Shown: positions 10,880 through 22,400 of the stretch, piece by piece | Layout of the letters: each line of letters starts with the position of its first letter | Numbering within the stretch: the first letter of the stretch is position 1 | Source: Stomorhina lunata | Taxonomy: Eukaryota; Arthropoda; Insecta; Diptera; Rhiniidae | Direction of reading: 5' to 3' | Length of the DNA: 64,000 bases | NCBI GenBank assembly: GCA_933228675.1 | Contig: OW121743.1 | Span: 82,894,759-82,958,758, forward strand | Notes under the pieces: generated by a model | Told to the model about the DNA's origin: nothing | Seen by the model: only the letters and a program-made list of their open reading frames with translations | Databases searched by the model: none | Program-made: the position numbers and the translations under genes

Positions 10880-12430
10880 ATTTTTAAAAATTTCTTATTT
10901 TTATAGGAAATTTTTCATAAGAAATTTTTTTATAAGAAATTTTTAAAAAATTTCTTATTTTGATAGCAAATTTTAAAATTTCTTATTTTTATTGGAAATT
11001 TTTCAAAAATTTCTTATTTTTATAGGGAATTTTTCAAAATTTTCTTATTTTTATAGGAAATTTTTTAAAAATTTCTTATTTTTATACTAAGATTTTGAAA
11101 AAATTTCTTATATTTTTAGGAAATTTTTCAAAAATTTCTTATTTTTATAGGAAACCTTTCAAAAATTTCTTATTTTTATAGGAAATTTTTCAAAAATTTC
11201 TTATTTTGATAGGAAATTTTTCAAAAATTTTTAATTTTTATAAGAAAATTTTTCAAAAATTTCGTTTTTTTATAAGAAATTTTGTATAAATTTCTTATTT
11301 TTATAGGAAATTTTTCAAAAATTTCTTATTTTTATAAGAAAATTTTTCAAAAATTTCGCATTTTTATTAGAAATTTTGTATAAATTTCTTATTTTTATAG
11401 GAAATTTTTCACAAATTTCCTAATTTTATAGAATATTTTTCAAAAATTTCTTATTTTTATAGGAAAATTTTCAAAAATTTCTTATTTTTATAGGAAATTT
11501 TTCAAAAATTTCTTATTTTGATAGGAAATTTTTCAAAAATTTCTTATTTTTATAGGAAATTTTTCAAAAATTTCTTATTTTGATAGGAAATTTTTTAAAA
11601 ATTTTTAATTTTTATAAGAAAATTTTTCAAAAATTTCGCGTTTTTATTAGAAATTTTGTATAAATTTCTTATTTTTATTGGAAATTTTTTAAAAATTTTT
11701 TATTTTAATGAGAAATTTTTCAAAAATTTCTTATTTTTATAGGAAATTTTTCAAAAGTTTATTATTTTTATACGAAATTTATTAAATTTTCCTATTTTAA
11801 AGGATATTTTCAAAAATTTCTTATTTTTATAGGAAATTTTTCAAAAATTTCTTATTTTTATAGGAAATTTTCCAAAAATTTTTTATTTTTATAAGAAATT
11901 TTTCAAAAATTTCTTATTTTTATAGGAAATTTTTCAAAAATTTCTTATTTTTATAGGAAATTTTTCAAAAATGTCTTATTTTTATAGGAAATTTTTCAAA
12001 AATTTCTTATTTTTATAGGAAAATTTTCAAAAAATTTTTATTTTAATAAGAAATTTTTCAAAAATTTCTTATTTTTATAAGAAATTTTTTAAAAGTTTCT
12101 TATTTTTATAGGAAATTTTTAAAAAAGTCCTATTTTTAAGGATATTTTCAAAAATGTGTTATTTTTATAGGAAATTTTTCAAAAATTTCTTAGGAAATTT
12201 TTCAAAATATTTTTTTCAAGTTTTCAATAAAAATAAGAAATTTTTGTAAAAAACAATAAAAAATTAAAAAAAAAATTCCAATAAAAAAAAAATTCTTATA
12301 AAAACAAAAAATTTTGAAAAATTTCCTATATAAAAAAATGTCAAAAATTTTCCTATAAAGTTAAAAAATTTTAGAAAAATTTCATACAAAAATAAGAAAT
12401 TAAAAGAAAAGTCCTATAAAAATATGAAAT
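10880..12430 (-). repeat. 31-bp AT satellite, reverse arm
   Basis: The same unit in opposite orientation (CTTATTTTTATAGGAAATTT), about 43 copies to about 12200. About 200 bases of scrambled, partly forward units follow. The block ends some 300 bp downstream of the 3' end of the gene at 12733-13205. Confidence 0.9.
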
Positions 12431-12617
12431 AATTTTTAAACACTTTTATCTAGTTTAATGATTTTGAAAAATTTTCTTTAAATCGGGAATTTGTAAATAA
12501 AATTTTATAAATCGATCTTTATTTAACTTAAAAAAATTAATTATTTTACACTTTGTTATAACTCGTTATTATTTTATTTAATTTTCTTTGCACAAACCCA
12601 AAGACTTAGATGAGACA

Positions 12618-12667
12618 TTTATTTATTAATTTATTTATATACATAAAAATTATCGTTTAAATTTATT
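12618..12667 (-). other. Poly(A) signals of the gene at 12733
   Basis: Several AATAAA hexamers on the minus strand (12618-12623, 12622-12627, 12630-12635, 12662-12667) lie 65-115 bp past the stop codon. They are plausible polyadenylation signals, although AATAAA is frequent by chance at this AT content. Confidence 0.4.
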
Positions 12668-12732
12668 TGTGAGCATTTTTGACTTAAAACTATCTTAATT
12701 TTGATTACTTTGGTCTTAAATTTTCGAAAATT

Positions 12733-13205
12733 CTAACCCGATGTTGTTGTGGTAGCAACATCAGCGGTGCTGGTGGTTGTAGCAATAACAGGTTTTCCAA
12801 TATAAATTTGCTTACGGATTACGACGGGACGGATAGCGGCTGCCTGGCTCTTAACACTGGCCATTGTACTTTGAAGGGAATTCAAAGCATTTTGTTTAAG
12901 AGCAAGTTTCTGTTGGAGCAAAGATCCAACCAAAGCTTGGACTTGTTGTAATTTGCTGGTAATTGAGGATTGGACTGTTTGAATTAAGGCGGTAGGATCA
13001 ATGGCGGGGGCCGTTGATTGAACAGGAGCTTTAAAAAAAATATGTATGTTTACATTTATTGATTAATCATTTTAAATTTTTTCTTTAATTTTAAAATTTT
13101 CAAAATTTTTCAAAACACACCTTGTTGAATTGTGATCACTTTAAAAGCTTGAGTTTGATGCATTAAGGCAACAGCCACACACAAAGCAAATACAAATTTC
13201 ATCAT
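12733..13205 (-). CDS. Small secreted Leu/Gln- and Thr-rich protein, two exons
   Basis: Exon 1 is 13205-13121 and exon 2 is 13028-12733, giving 381 coding bases and 126 residues. The intron (13120-13029) begins GTGTG, ends TTTAAAG, and is phase 1. Residues 1-20 (MMKFVFALCVAVALMHQTQA) are a clear signal peptide. The mature start is FKVITIQQAP. Residues about 45-80 form an amphipathic Leu/Gln-rich segment (KLQQVQALVGSLLQQKLALK), and the tail is Thr/Ser-rich (ATTTSTADVATTTTSG), a possible O-glycosylation region. I recognise no catalytic motif or named domain, so an extracellular, cuticle- or secretion-associated role is inference only. Exon phase, junction (CAAG/CTCC) and the FKV-x-T-x-Q-AP start match the gene at 51460-57991, so the two look paralogous. 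Codons are GC-richer than the surrounding satellites, supporting a real gene. The upstream ATG of the two tandem ATGs was chosen. Confidence 0.85.
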
Positions 13206-13206
13206 T

Positions 13207-13660
13207 TTGTAGTATATTTATAAATTTTTTTATTCCTTTGATATAAATATTTTTTTAAATTTTTAATTCACTTGAATCAATTTTTTTCCCAGGCACTCCT
13301 ATGTCCGTTTTACTTGAAAGTCTTTTCAATACTCTCGATTACTTTTCGTTCTAAACGTCGTTTAAAGCATTCAAAAGCTTTTTATATTAACAACAAAATC
13401 ATAAATATTTAAAATGTCTATTCTTGAGATCTAAACTCATAATCGAGTAATTCTACAATATCTGGACGTTGTGCCCAGAACAATAAAAGTCCATAATTAT
13501 TTGTTAATGTTATTTTTTGTTAAAAGTTCTCTAAATGTCTTGAAGTGTGTGGCTACAAAAAAAGAAGATGGCTTTAAATAAAACTATTAATAAAACATAT
13601 CAGCTGCTCATCAACACCAAATAGATATTAATTTGTGCAAAATATTGGGTGGGGGAAAAA
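13207..13660. other. 5' flank of the small secreted-protein gene
   Basis: A presumed 5' UTR and promoter region, then single-copy sequence up to the next satellite block. No other feature is seen. Confidence 0.4.
13378..13386 (-). promoter_or_regulatory. TATA box of the gene at 12733-13205
   Basis: TATAAAAAG on the minus strand, about 175 bp upstream of the start codon, with transcription expected to begin near 13350. No other well-formed TATA box lies between it and the ATG, apart from AT-rich runs at 13210-13260. Confidence 0.5.
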
Positions 13661-13664
13661 TTTG

Positions 13665-14728
13665 TTCCGAAAAAAATAAGAAACTTTTGAAAAATTTTCT
13701 ATCAAAACAAGAAATTTTCGAAAATTTAACTATAAAGATAAGAAATTTTTGAAAATTTTCATATAAAAATAAGAAATTATTGAAAAATTTTCTATAGAAA
13801 TAAAAATTTTTTCAAAAATTTCCTATAAAAATAAGAAATTTTTAAAAAATTTCCTATAAAAATAAGAAATTTTTGAAAAATTTCCTATAAAAATAAGAAA
13901 TTTTTGAAAAATTTCCTATAAAAATAAGAAATTTTTGAAAAATTTCCTATAAAAATAAGAAATTTTGAAAAATTTCTTATAAAAATAAGAAATTTTTGAA
14001 CAATTTCCTATAAAAATAAAAAAATTTTGAACAATTTCCTATAAAATTAAGAAATTTTTGGAAAATTTCCTATAAAAATAAGAAATTTTTTGAAAAATTT
14101 CCTACAAAAATAAGAAATTTTTGAAAAATTTCCTATAAAAATAAGAAACTTTTTAAAAATATCCTCTTGAATTAAGAAATTTTTTAAAATTTCCTATAAA
14201 AATAAGAAATTTTTGAAAAATTTCCCTTAAAAACAAGAAATTTTTGAAAAATTTTCTTTAAAAACTAGAAATTTTTTTAATAATTTTCTTCAAAAATAAG
14301 AAGTTTTTAAAAATTTTCCTAAAAAATTTTTTAAAAATTTCCTATAAAAACAAGAAATTTTTGAAAATTTTCTTATAAAAATAAGAAATTGTTGAGAAAT
14401 TTCCTTTAAAAATAAGAAAAATTTTCCTTAAAGAATTAAGAAATTTTTAAAAAATTTCCTATAAAAATAAGAAATGTTTGAAAAATTTCTTATAAAAATA
14501 AGAAATTTATGAAAAAATTCGTATAAGAATAAGAAAAATAAGAAATTTTTGAAAGATTTCTTATAAAAATAAGAAATAGTTTAAAAATTTCTTATAAAAA
14601 TAAGAAATTTTTAAAAATTTCTTATAAAAATAAGAAATTTTTAAAAATTTCCTATAAAAACAAAAAATTTTTGAAAAATTTCTTATAAAAATAAGAAATT
14701 TTTGAAAAATTTCCTATAAAAATAAGAT
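13665..14728 (+). repeat. 31-bp AT satellite, forward arm
   Basis: About 34 units of the CCTATAAAAATAAG type. They run head-on into the reverse arm at about 14730 with almost no spacer. Confidence 0.9.
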
Positions 14729-14729
14729 A

Positions 14730-16160
14730 TTTATAGGAAATTTTTCAAAAATTTCTTTTTTTTTTAAGAAATTTTTTAAAATTTCTTATTTTTATAGGAA
14801 AATTTTCAAAATTTTCTTATTTTAAAGGAAATTTTTCAAAATTTTTATTTTATAGAAGATTTTTCAAAAATTTATTTTTTTATAGGAAATTCTTAAATAA
14901 TTCCCTATAAAATAAAAAATTTCCTATAAAAATAAGAAATTTTTGAAAAATCTTTTATAAAATAAAATTTTTTTTTAAAATTTCCCTTAAAATAAGGAAA
15001 TTTTGAAAAATTTTCTATAAAAATAAAAAACTTTTGAAAAACCTCCTATAAAAAAATACATTTTTGAAAAATCTTCTATAAAAAAAAAAATTAATTTCCT
15101 AACAAAATATAAAATTTTTGAAAAATTTCCTCTGAAAATAAAAATGTTTCAAAAAATTTCTAGTTTTATAAGTAATTTTTGAAAATTTCTTATTTTGATA
15201 AGAAATTTTTCACAAATTTCTTATTTTGATAGGAAACTTCTTAAAAATTCTTATTTTAATAGGAAATTTTTCAAAAAGTACTTATTTTTATAGGAAAATT
15301 TAAAAAATGTCTTATTTTATAGCGAAATTTTCAAAAATTTCTTATTTTTTTAAGAAATTTTACAAAAAGTTCTTATTTTAATAGAAAATTTTTCAAAAAT
15401 TTATTTTTTTTTATAGAAAATTTTTCAAAAACTTCTTATTTTGATAGAAAGTTTTTCAAAATTTTCTTATTTTTATAGGGAATTTTTCAAAAATATCTAA
15501 TTTTTAAAGGAAGTTTTCAAAAAATTGTTTATTACATAAAAATTGTTAATTTTTATAGGAAATTTTTCAAAAATTCTTATTCTGATAGTATTTTTTTATT
15601 TTTTTAATTTTTATAGGAAATTTTTCAAAAATTTCTTAATTTTATAGGAAATTTTTCAAATTTTTTTTATTTTTATAGGAAATTTTTCAAAATTTTTTTA
15701 TTTTTATAAGAAATTTTTCAAAATTTTTTTATTTTTATTGGAAATTTTCCCAAAATTTCTTATTTTTATTGGAAATCTTTTCAAAATTTCTTATTTTTAT
15801 AGGAAAATTTTCCAAAATTTCTTATTTTTTAGCAAATTTTTCAAAAATGTTTTGATTTTATATCAAGTTTTTTTCAAAAATTTCAAATTTTTCAAAAATT
15901 CTTATTTTTATATAAAATTTTTCAAAAATTTCTTACTTTTATAGAAATTTTTTAAAAAATATCTTATTTTTATAGCAAATTTTTAAAAATTTCTTATTTC
16001 TATAGGAAACTGTTTAAAACTTTCTTATTTTTATGGGAAATTTTTCAAAACTTTCTATTTTTTTGGGAAATTTTTCAAAATTTTCTAATTTTTATAGAAA
16101 ATTTTTCAAAAATTTATTATTTTTATAGGAAAGTTTTAAAAAATTTTTACAAGAAAATTT
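14730..16160 (-). repeat. 31-bp AT satellite, mostly reverse arm
   Basis: Reverse-orientation units, with a short forward island at about 14900-15145. Together with 13665-14728 they make a roughly 2.5-kb imperfect palindrome. Confidence 0.85.
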
Positions 16161-17280
16161 ATTGAATATTGAAAAAACGTTTTTTCCCAACCCATCATTA
16201 AATAATCAATAGATGATTAGATTTTGACTTACGAGCACGCTTGTCTAATACATGATAAAGACTTGGGTGCCCGTATGTGCTACCTTACATGGTAGCTCTG
16301 TAGCTGTTACATAGTTATAGTTAATTAAAGCTACAGAAACGAAAAAAAGATACTCAAAAAAAAACTATACAACAAACTGTCATTCATTAGCGTTACGCTG
16401 GGTCTATTAGAACCTAATGTATGACTGAATTAATTAATATGAAAGACAGGTAACTCTTCTCACAGAATAATAATGATGAGCGATCGCGTTGTCTAGTCGC
16501 TACTTTTAAGTGTCGAACAATACAAACATATTCATTCACTCATGCTTAAAAAGCTTCATACATGCCTGTAGCTGACTATAGTCATGATTGTGTTGAATCT
16601 TAACTACTTTTTCATGCTGCTTTAGAACAAAGTGAATTCAAAATTCTAGTTCTGTATTTACACAAAATTCTGCTCAAAACGACATATTAAGTTCAGTTTA
16701 TTTGTTTATTCTAATAACTATATTTACTTGTTTTTTTTTGTTTTATTTAAGAAAATATATTCATAGAATTATTTGTTAAAAAGTTAAAGATGAGTTCACT
16801 CTTGTCCGTAGTCAAATGATAAGAACTTTAAATCTTTAAAACTGGTATAAAATAAGTTTTTTCTTAAAAAAAAAATCACAAAATGTTAATTAAGTTTTGG
16901 TATTTAAACTAGTAGATATTATCTAATTTAGGTTTTGAGTGATTTTGTGAAAGAATAGAATGCCTTAATTCTCGTGATTTTAATATTATTGAAGGTCACG
17001 CATTTTGAGTTAAAACTATGATAGAAGGCAAACCGGATTGGTCCTATATAAAATCACCCATCTTACATATGCTTAAATGTGTTCTTTGTTCTAACTGTTG
17101 GAAAATTTTATTTAAATTTATGATGTTTTGAATTCGAAACATTTTGAAACGTCACAAGTTCAGGGATTTTAGTTCAAGTTTATTATCAACTTGGAGACAA
17201 ATGCGCAAATTTTGTAAATATTTTATATTGGAATATTAAACTTTTTAAGACAAATAATATTGCGGAAGCAAATGCCTAAA
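16160..17280. other. Single-copy spacer between satellite blocks
   Basis: About 1.1 kb of non-satellite sequence (for example the stretch around GATGAGCGATCGCGTTGTC at 16475). No coding region, RNA gene or mobile element is recognised. Confidence 0.5.
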
Positions 17281-17289
17281 ATCCAGCTT

Positions 17290-20200
17290 TAAATTTTTCA
17301 AAACTTTCTTACAGGAAAGTTTTCAAAAAATAGTTATTTTTATAGAAAATTTTTCAAAAATTTCTTATTTTTCTAGAAATTTTTTCAAAAATTTCGTATT
17401 TTTAAAAGAAATTTTTCAAAAAATTTTTAATTTTATAGGAAATTTGTCAAAAAAATTTTAATTTTATAGGAAATTTTTAAAAAAAATTTTAATTTTATAG
17501 GAAATTTTTAAAAATCTTATTTTTATAGGAACAGTTTCAAAAGTTTCGTATTTTTATAGGAGATTTTTCAAAAATTTCTTATTGTTATAAAAAATTTTAA
17601 AAAAAATTTCTTGTTTAAATAGGACTTTTTTCAAAATTTTCTTATTTTTATAGGAAACTTTTTTAAAATTTCATATTTTTATAAGAAATTTGTCATCAAT
17701 TTTGTATATTTATAGGAAATTTTTAAAATATTTATTTATTTTTTTTTTTTTATTTTCAAAAATTCCTTGTTTTTCAAAAATTTCTTGTTTTCCTTTGTTC
17801 TTCAAAAATTTCTTACTTTTATAAGAAATAGTGCTATAAAAATATGAAATTTTGGAGAAAATTCTTATAAAAATAAGAAATTTTTTTTTAATTTCCTATA
17901 AACTCAAAAATATTTTAAAAAATTTCCATTTTGAAAACTTTCCAATAATAATAACAATTTTTTAAACAGTTTTATATAAAAATTAAAATTAAAAGTTTTA
18001 TATAAAAATTAAAAATCTTCGAAAAATTTCCTATAACAATAAGAAATTTTTTAAAATTTTCCTATCAAAATAAGAAATTTTTAAAAAATTTTCTATCAAA
18101 ATAAGAAATTTTTAAAAAATTTTCTATAAAAAAAAGAAATTTTTAAAAAATTTCCAATAAAAATAAGAAATTTTTTAAAAATTTTCTAAAAAAAAAATAA
18201 GAAATTTTTGTCAAATTTCCTATAAAAATAAGAAATTTTTGAAAAAATTCTATAAAAATTAGAAATTAATGAAAAATTTCCTATAAAAACTTCTTATTTT
18301 GATAGGAAATTTTTCAAAAATTTCTTATTTTTATAGGAAATTTTTAAAAATTTCTTATTTTTATTAGAAAATTTTCAAAAGTTTCTTAAATTAATCGACA
18401 ATTTTCAAATATTTCTTATTTTTATAGGAAATTTTTCAAAAATTTCTTATTTTTATAGAAAATTTAAAAAAAAATATTATTTTTTAAGGAAATTTTTCAA
18501 AAATTTCTTATTTTTATAGGAAATTTTTCAAAAATTTCTTATTTTAATAGGAAATTTTCAAAAATTTCTTATTTTAATAGGAAATTTTTAAAAATTTCTT
18601 ATTTTAATAGGAAATTTTCAAAAATTTCTTATTTTAATAAAAAATTTCCAAAAATTTCTTATTTTAATAGGAAATTTTCAAAAATTTCTCATTTTTACCA
18701 GAAACTTTTCAAAAATTTCTTAATTTTATAGGAAATTTTTAAAAACTTTTTTATTTTTATAGGAAACTTTTTCACTTTTTTCATAGGAAATTCTTCAAAA
18801 ATTTCTTATTTTTATAGGAAATTTTTCAAAAATTTCTTATTTTTATAGGAAATTTTTCAAAAATTTCTTATTTTTATAGGAAATTTTTCAAAAATTTCTT
18901 ATTTTTATAGGAAATTTTTCAAAAATTTCTTATTTTTATAGGAAATTTTTCAAAAATTTCTTATTTTTATAGGAAATTTTTCAAAAATTTCTTATTTTTA
19001 TAAAAAAATTCTCAAAAATGTTTACAGGAAATTTTTCAAAAAAATTCTTATTTTTATAGGAAATTTTAAAATTTTGTTAACAGTTTTTATTTTTATAGAA
19101 AATTTTTCAATTTTTTTTAATCTACGAAATTTTTCAAAAGTTTCTTATTTTTATAGAAAATTTTTCAAAAATTTCGTTTTTATTTAATAGGAAATTTTTA
19201 AAAAAATTTCTTATTTTTATAGGAAATTTTAAAAAATTTCTTATTTTTATAAGAATTTTTTCAGAAATATCTTATTTTTATAGAAAATTTTTCAAAAGTT
19301 TCTTATTTTTATAGAAAATTTTTAAATAATTTTTTATTTTTATAGAAAATTTTTCAAAAAATTTTTTTTTAAAGAAATTTTATTAAAAATTTCTTATTTT
19401 TATAGGAAAATTGTCAGAATTTCTTATTGTTTTAGGAAATTTTTTAAAAATTTCTTATTTTTATAGGAATTTTTTCAAAAAGTTCCTATTTGTATAGGAA
19501 ATTTTTCAAAAATTTCCTATTTTCAAAGGAATTTTTTCAAAAATTTATTTTTATAGGAATTTTTTTTTAATTTCTTATTTTTATAGGAAATTTGTCAAAA
19601 ATTTCTCATTATTATACGAAATTTTAAAAAATATTTTTATAGTTAGAGGAAATTTTTCAAAACTTGTTAAAGAAATTTTTGCAAACACTTTTTATTACTT
19701 AAAGGATTTTTTTTAAATTTCTTATTTTTATAGGAATTTTCTTATTTTTATTAGAAAATTTTCAAAAGTTTCTTAAATTATTCAGAAATTTTCAAATATT
19801 TTTTATTTTTTTATAGGAAATTTTTAAAAAATTTCTGAATTTTTTAGAAAAATTTTCAAAAATTCTTATTTTTTTAAGGAAATTTTTCAAAAATTTCTTT
19901 TTTTATAGGAAATTTTTCAAAAATTTCTTATTTTTATAGGAAATTTTTCAAAATTTTCATATTTTTATAGGAAATTTTATAAAAAATTTCTTAATTTTAT
20001 AGGAAATTTTTCAAAAAGTTCCTATTTGTGTAGAAAATTTTTCAAAAATTTCCTATTTTTATAGGAATTTTTTCAAAACTTTCTTATTTTTATAGGAATT
20101 TTTTAAAAAATTTCAAATTTTTAAAGGAAATTTTTTAAAAATTTCTCATTTTTATACGAAATTTTTAAAAAATTTCTTATTTTTATAGGAAATTTTTTAA

Positions 20201-20412
20201 AAATTTCTTATTTTTATAGAAAATTATTCAAAAATGTTTGACTTTTAGGAAATTTTTTAAAAATTTCTGATTTTTATAAGAAATGTTTCAAAAATTTTTT
20301 ATTTTTAGAAGAAACTTATAAAAAATTTCTTATTTTTATAGAAAATTTTAAACTTTTTTTTTTGTAGCAAATTTTTCAAAAATTTCTTATTTTAATTTAA
20401 AATTTTTCCAAA
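17290..20412. repeat. 31-bp AT satellite, reverse-forward-reverse block
   Basis: Reverse units at 17290-17820, forward units at 17835-18285, then reverse units from 18290 to 20412. The stretch at 18790-19000 holds seven nearly perfect units, a recently homogenised core. A non-satellite poly-T interruption lies near 17740. Confidence 0.88.
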
Positions 20413-20700
20413 AATTTCTAGGTTTCGGTTCTAAGTTTAGTTCTAGGTTTAGTTCTTGGCTTAGTTCTAGGTACAGTTTTAGATTAAGTTTTAGGTTTAC
20501 TCGTAGGTTAAGTTCTAGGTTTAGTTGTAGGTTCAGTTCAAGGTTCTTTTCTAGGTTCAGTTTTGTTTTTAGTTCTAGGTTCAGTTTTAGATTTAGTTTT
20601 ATCTTCTGTTCTAGATTTGGTTCTACATCCAGTTATAGAATCAGTTCTTAGTTCAGTTTTGCATCTAGTTCTAGATTCAGTTCAAATTTATTACATTTTA
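20412..20700 (+). repeat. 12-bp satellite (GGTTCAGTTCTA), small outlying block
   Basis: About 24 degenerate copies of the 12-bp motif, directly abutting the 31-bp satellite. The main array starts 1.7 kb downstream. Confidence 0.85.
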
Positions 20701-22400
20701 TTTGTTTTCTGTTCAGTTCCACGTGGCTCCAGAAAATATTCCACCCACAAAAATAAAACTAATAAAAATTTATAAGGTGTGCCATAAAAATCACGGTTAC
20801 GCATCAGTGTTTTCTCATTGTAACATTACATATATAGTATGTATGTATTTTTTTTTTTTTTTGTCTTCCTGCGCTGAGCCTACATTTAATATGTCTGAGC
20901 TTCTTCATACAAGTCCAATGCCTGAATGAGCTCAATGCGTGTGTGAGCATTACATGTCCGCATACATATATCGGTATAAATATTGAATAAATAGTGAATA
21001 AGTGTGATTATGTTTAAAGAACCTTAACATTGGCATTGCCAACGTAAATCAAAAGGTAGACAACGGTAGTCCACCGTTACGCCACTAAATGTTTACAGAC
21101 CAAGAAGAGGATTTTCATTGAGTTCATTTATTTTACCATGAAAAAACAGAAAACATTTAATAAAGATTTATTGACTTTTAATTTTAACCAAAAGGACGTT
21201 CCAAAACCCAGAAGAGGACTGGGACAATTATCGATGGGCAATAAAAGGTAAACAGTTGTACACAGACTTTTATACTCGTATAAATTAAATCAATATAAAA
21301 TGTTAAACATTTTTGTAGAGCCTAACTTTAACTACATTAAACCTAGAACTGATCCTTTAACTAAACTAGAATTAAACAAGAACTAATTTAAAAGCTTAAT
21401 TTTTTTTGTAATATAAAGAATTTGACTAAAACTATTTAATTGCTCATTATAGTTTTTGGCTTTTTTAACCTTAAAGACCACAAAGCCATAACAATAATTT
21501 AATATGTTCTTTAACTTACGTTCTCTACAAGTTTGGGCAAGTGAGTTAAGGATGCCTCCTTTAAGGCAATAAGTCCTGTTTATAGTTTACCTTTTCGTTA
21601 ATACCTTAAATGTAATTTTGGCAATAAACAAAAAAATCTCACACTTTCACCTTCAAACTCCCACAAAAAAAACAAAAATATTTGAAACGAAGAAATATGT
21701 AATTTTTTATTCATTTTCGTTTTCGTATTCAAAGATTTATGGGTTACAGTGGCCGCATTAGAGTTTTGACTTTTGTCTTGCCATTTGGTGCGTGAACTTG
21801 AACTGAAACTGAACTAACTCTGGAATAGGACATTTCAAAGGGTCGTCTAATGTTAGCATGTGTGGAAAAATTAGGAAAGCATTTTGGGTGTTTGTATGCG
21901 TAAGCATTTTTTCCTTACACACATACACCTACAATATTTGCAAGTATTAAAATCAAATCGTTTGTAATTCATTAGCATTAACTTGTTACATTTATTTGTC
22001 TACTTTTTCGTTAAGGTTTTAAAAGAAAATTCTTTTTGTGCGATAACAGAGTTTAGGCCGAATGATTCTTGATTTATGGTTTTATGTTAATGAAATTTAT
22101 GGTCAATATGCTTTAATGGCACAAAAAAAATGTAATAAAATTTAATTTGGATAATAAAGAAATTAAGTTTTCTTTTTTCTTGGATGTGAATGTGTTTAAA
22201 TGAAGATTTAAAGGCTTAAGGATTTTAATTAAGATGATTATAAATTAGAAGGATTAGCAATGTTGATTTTAAAGTTTATGAATTAAGAGTTTAAACTATA
22301 TGTTGTAATAAATGGATTATATGTATAAGTCATTTTAAAAGTCAAAGTCAAAATAATTTTATTTCTGCTTTTAAACATGTTCACAAAATTCAACTTTTTT
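20700..22400. other. Single-copy spacer
   Basis: About 1.7 kb without supported genes. A small echo (ACCAAGAAGAGGATTTTC near 21099 and CCCAGAAGAGGACTGGG near 21209) is present. A poly-T run lies at about 20848. No splice-bounded open frame is recognised. Confidence 0.5.

Noticed and set aside
10140..20412. Regular repeats resembling a CRISPR array
   Set aside because: Units are directly adjacent with no unique spacers, in a eukaryotic satellite context.
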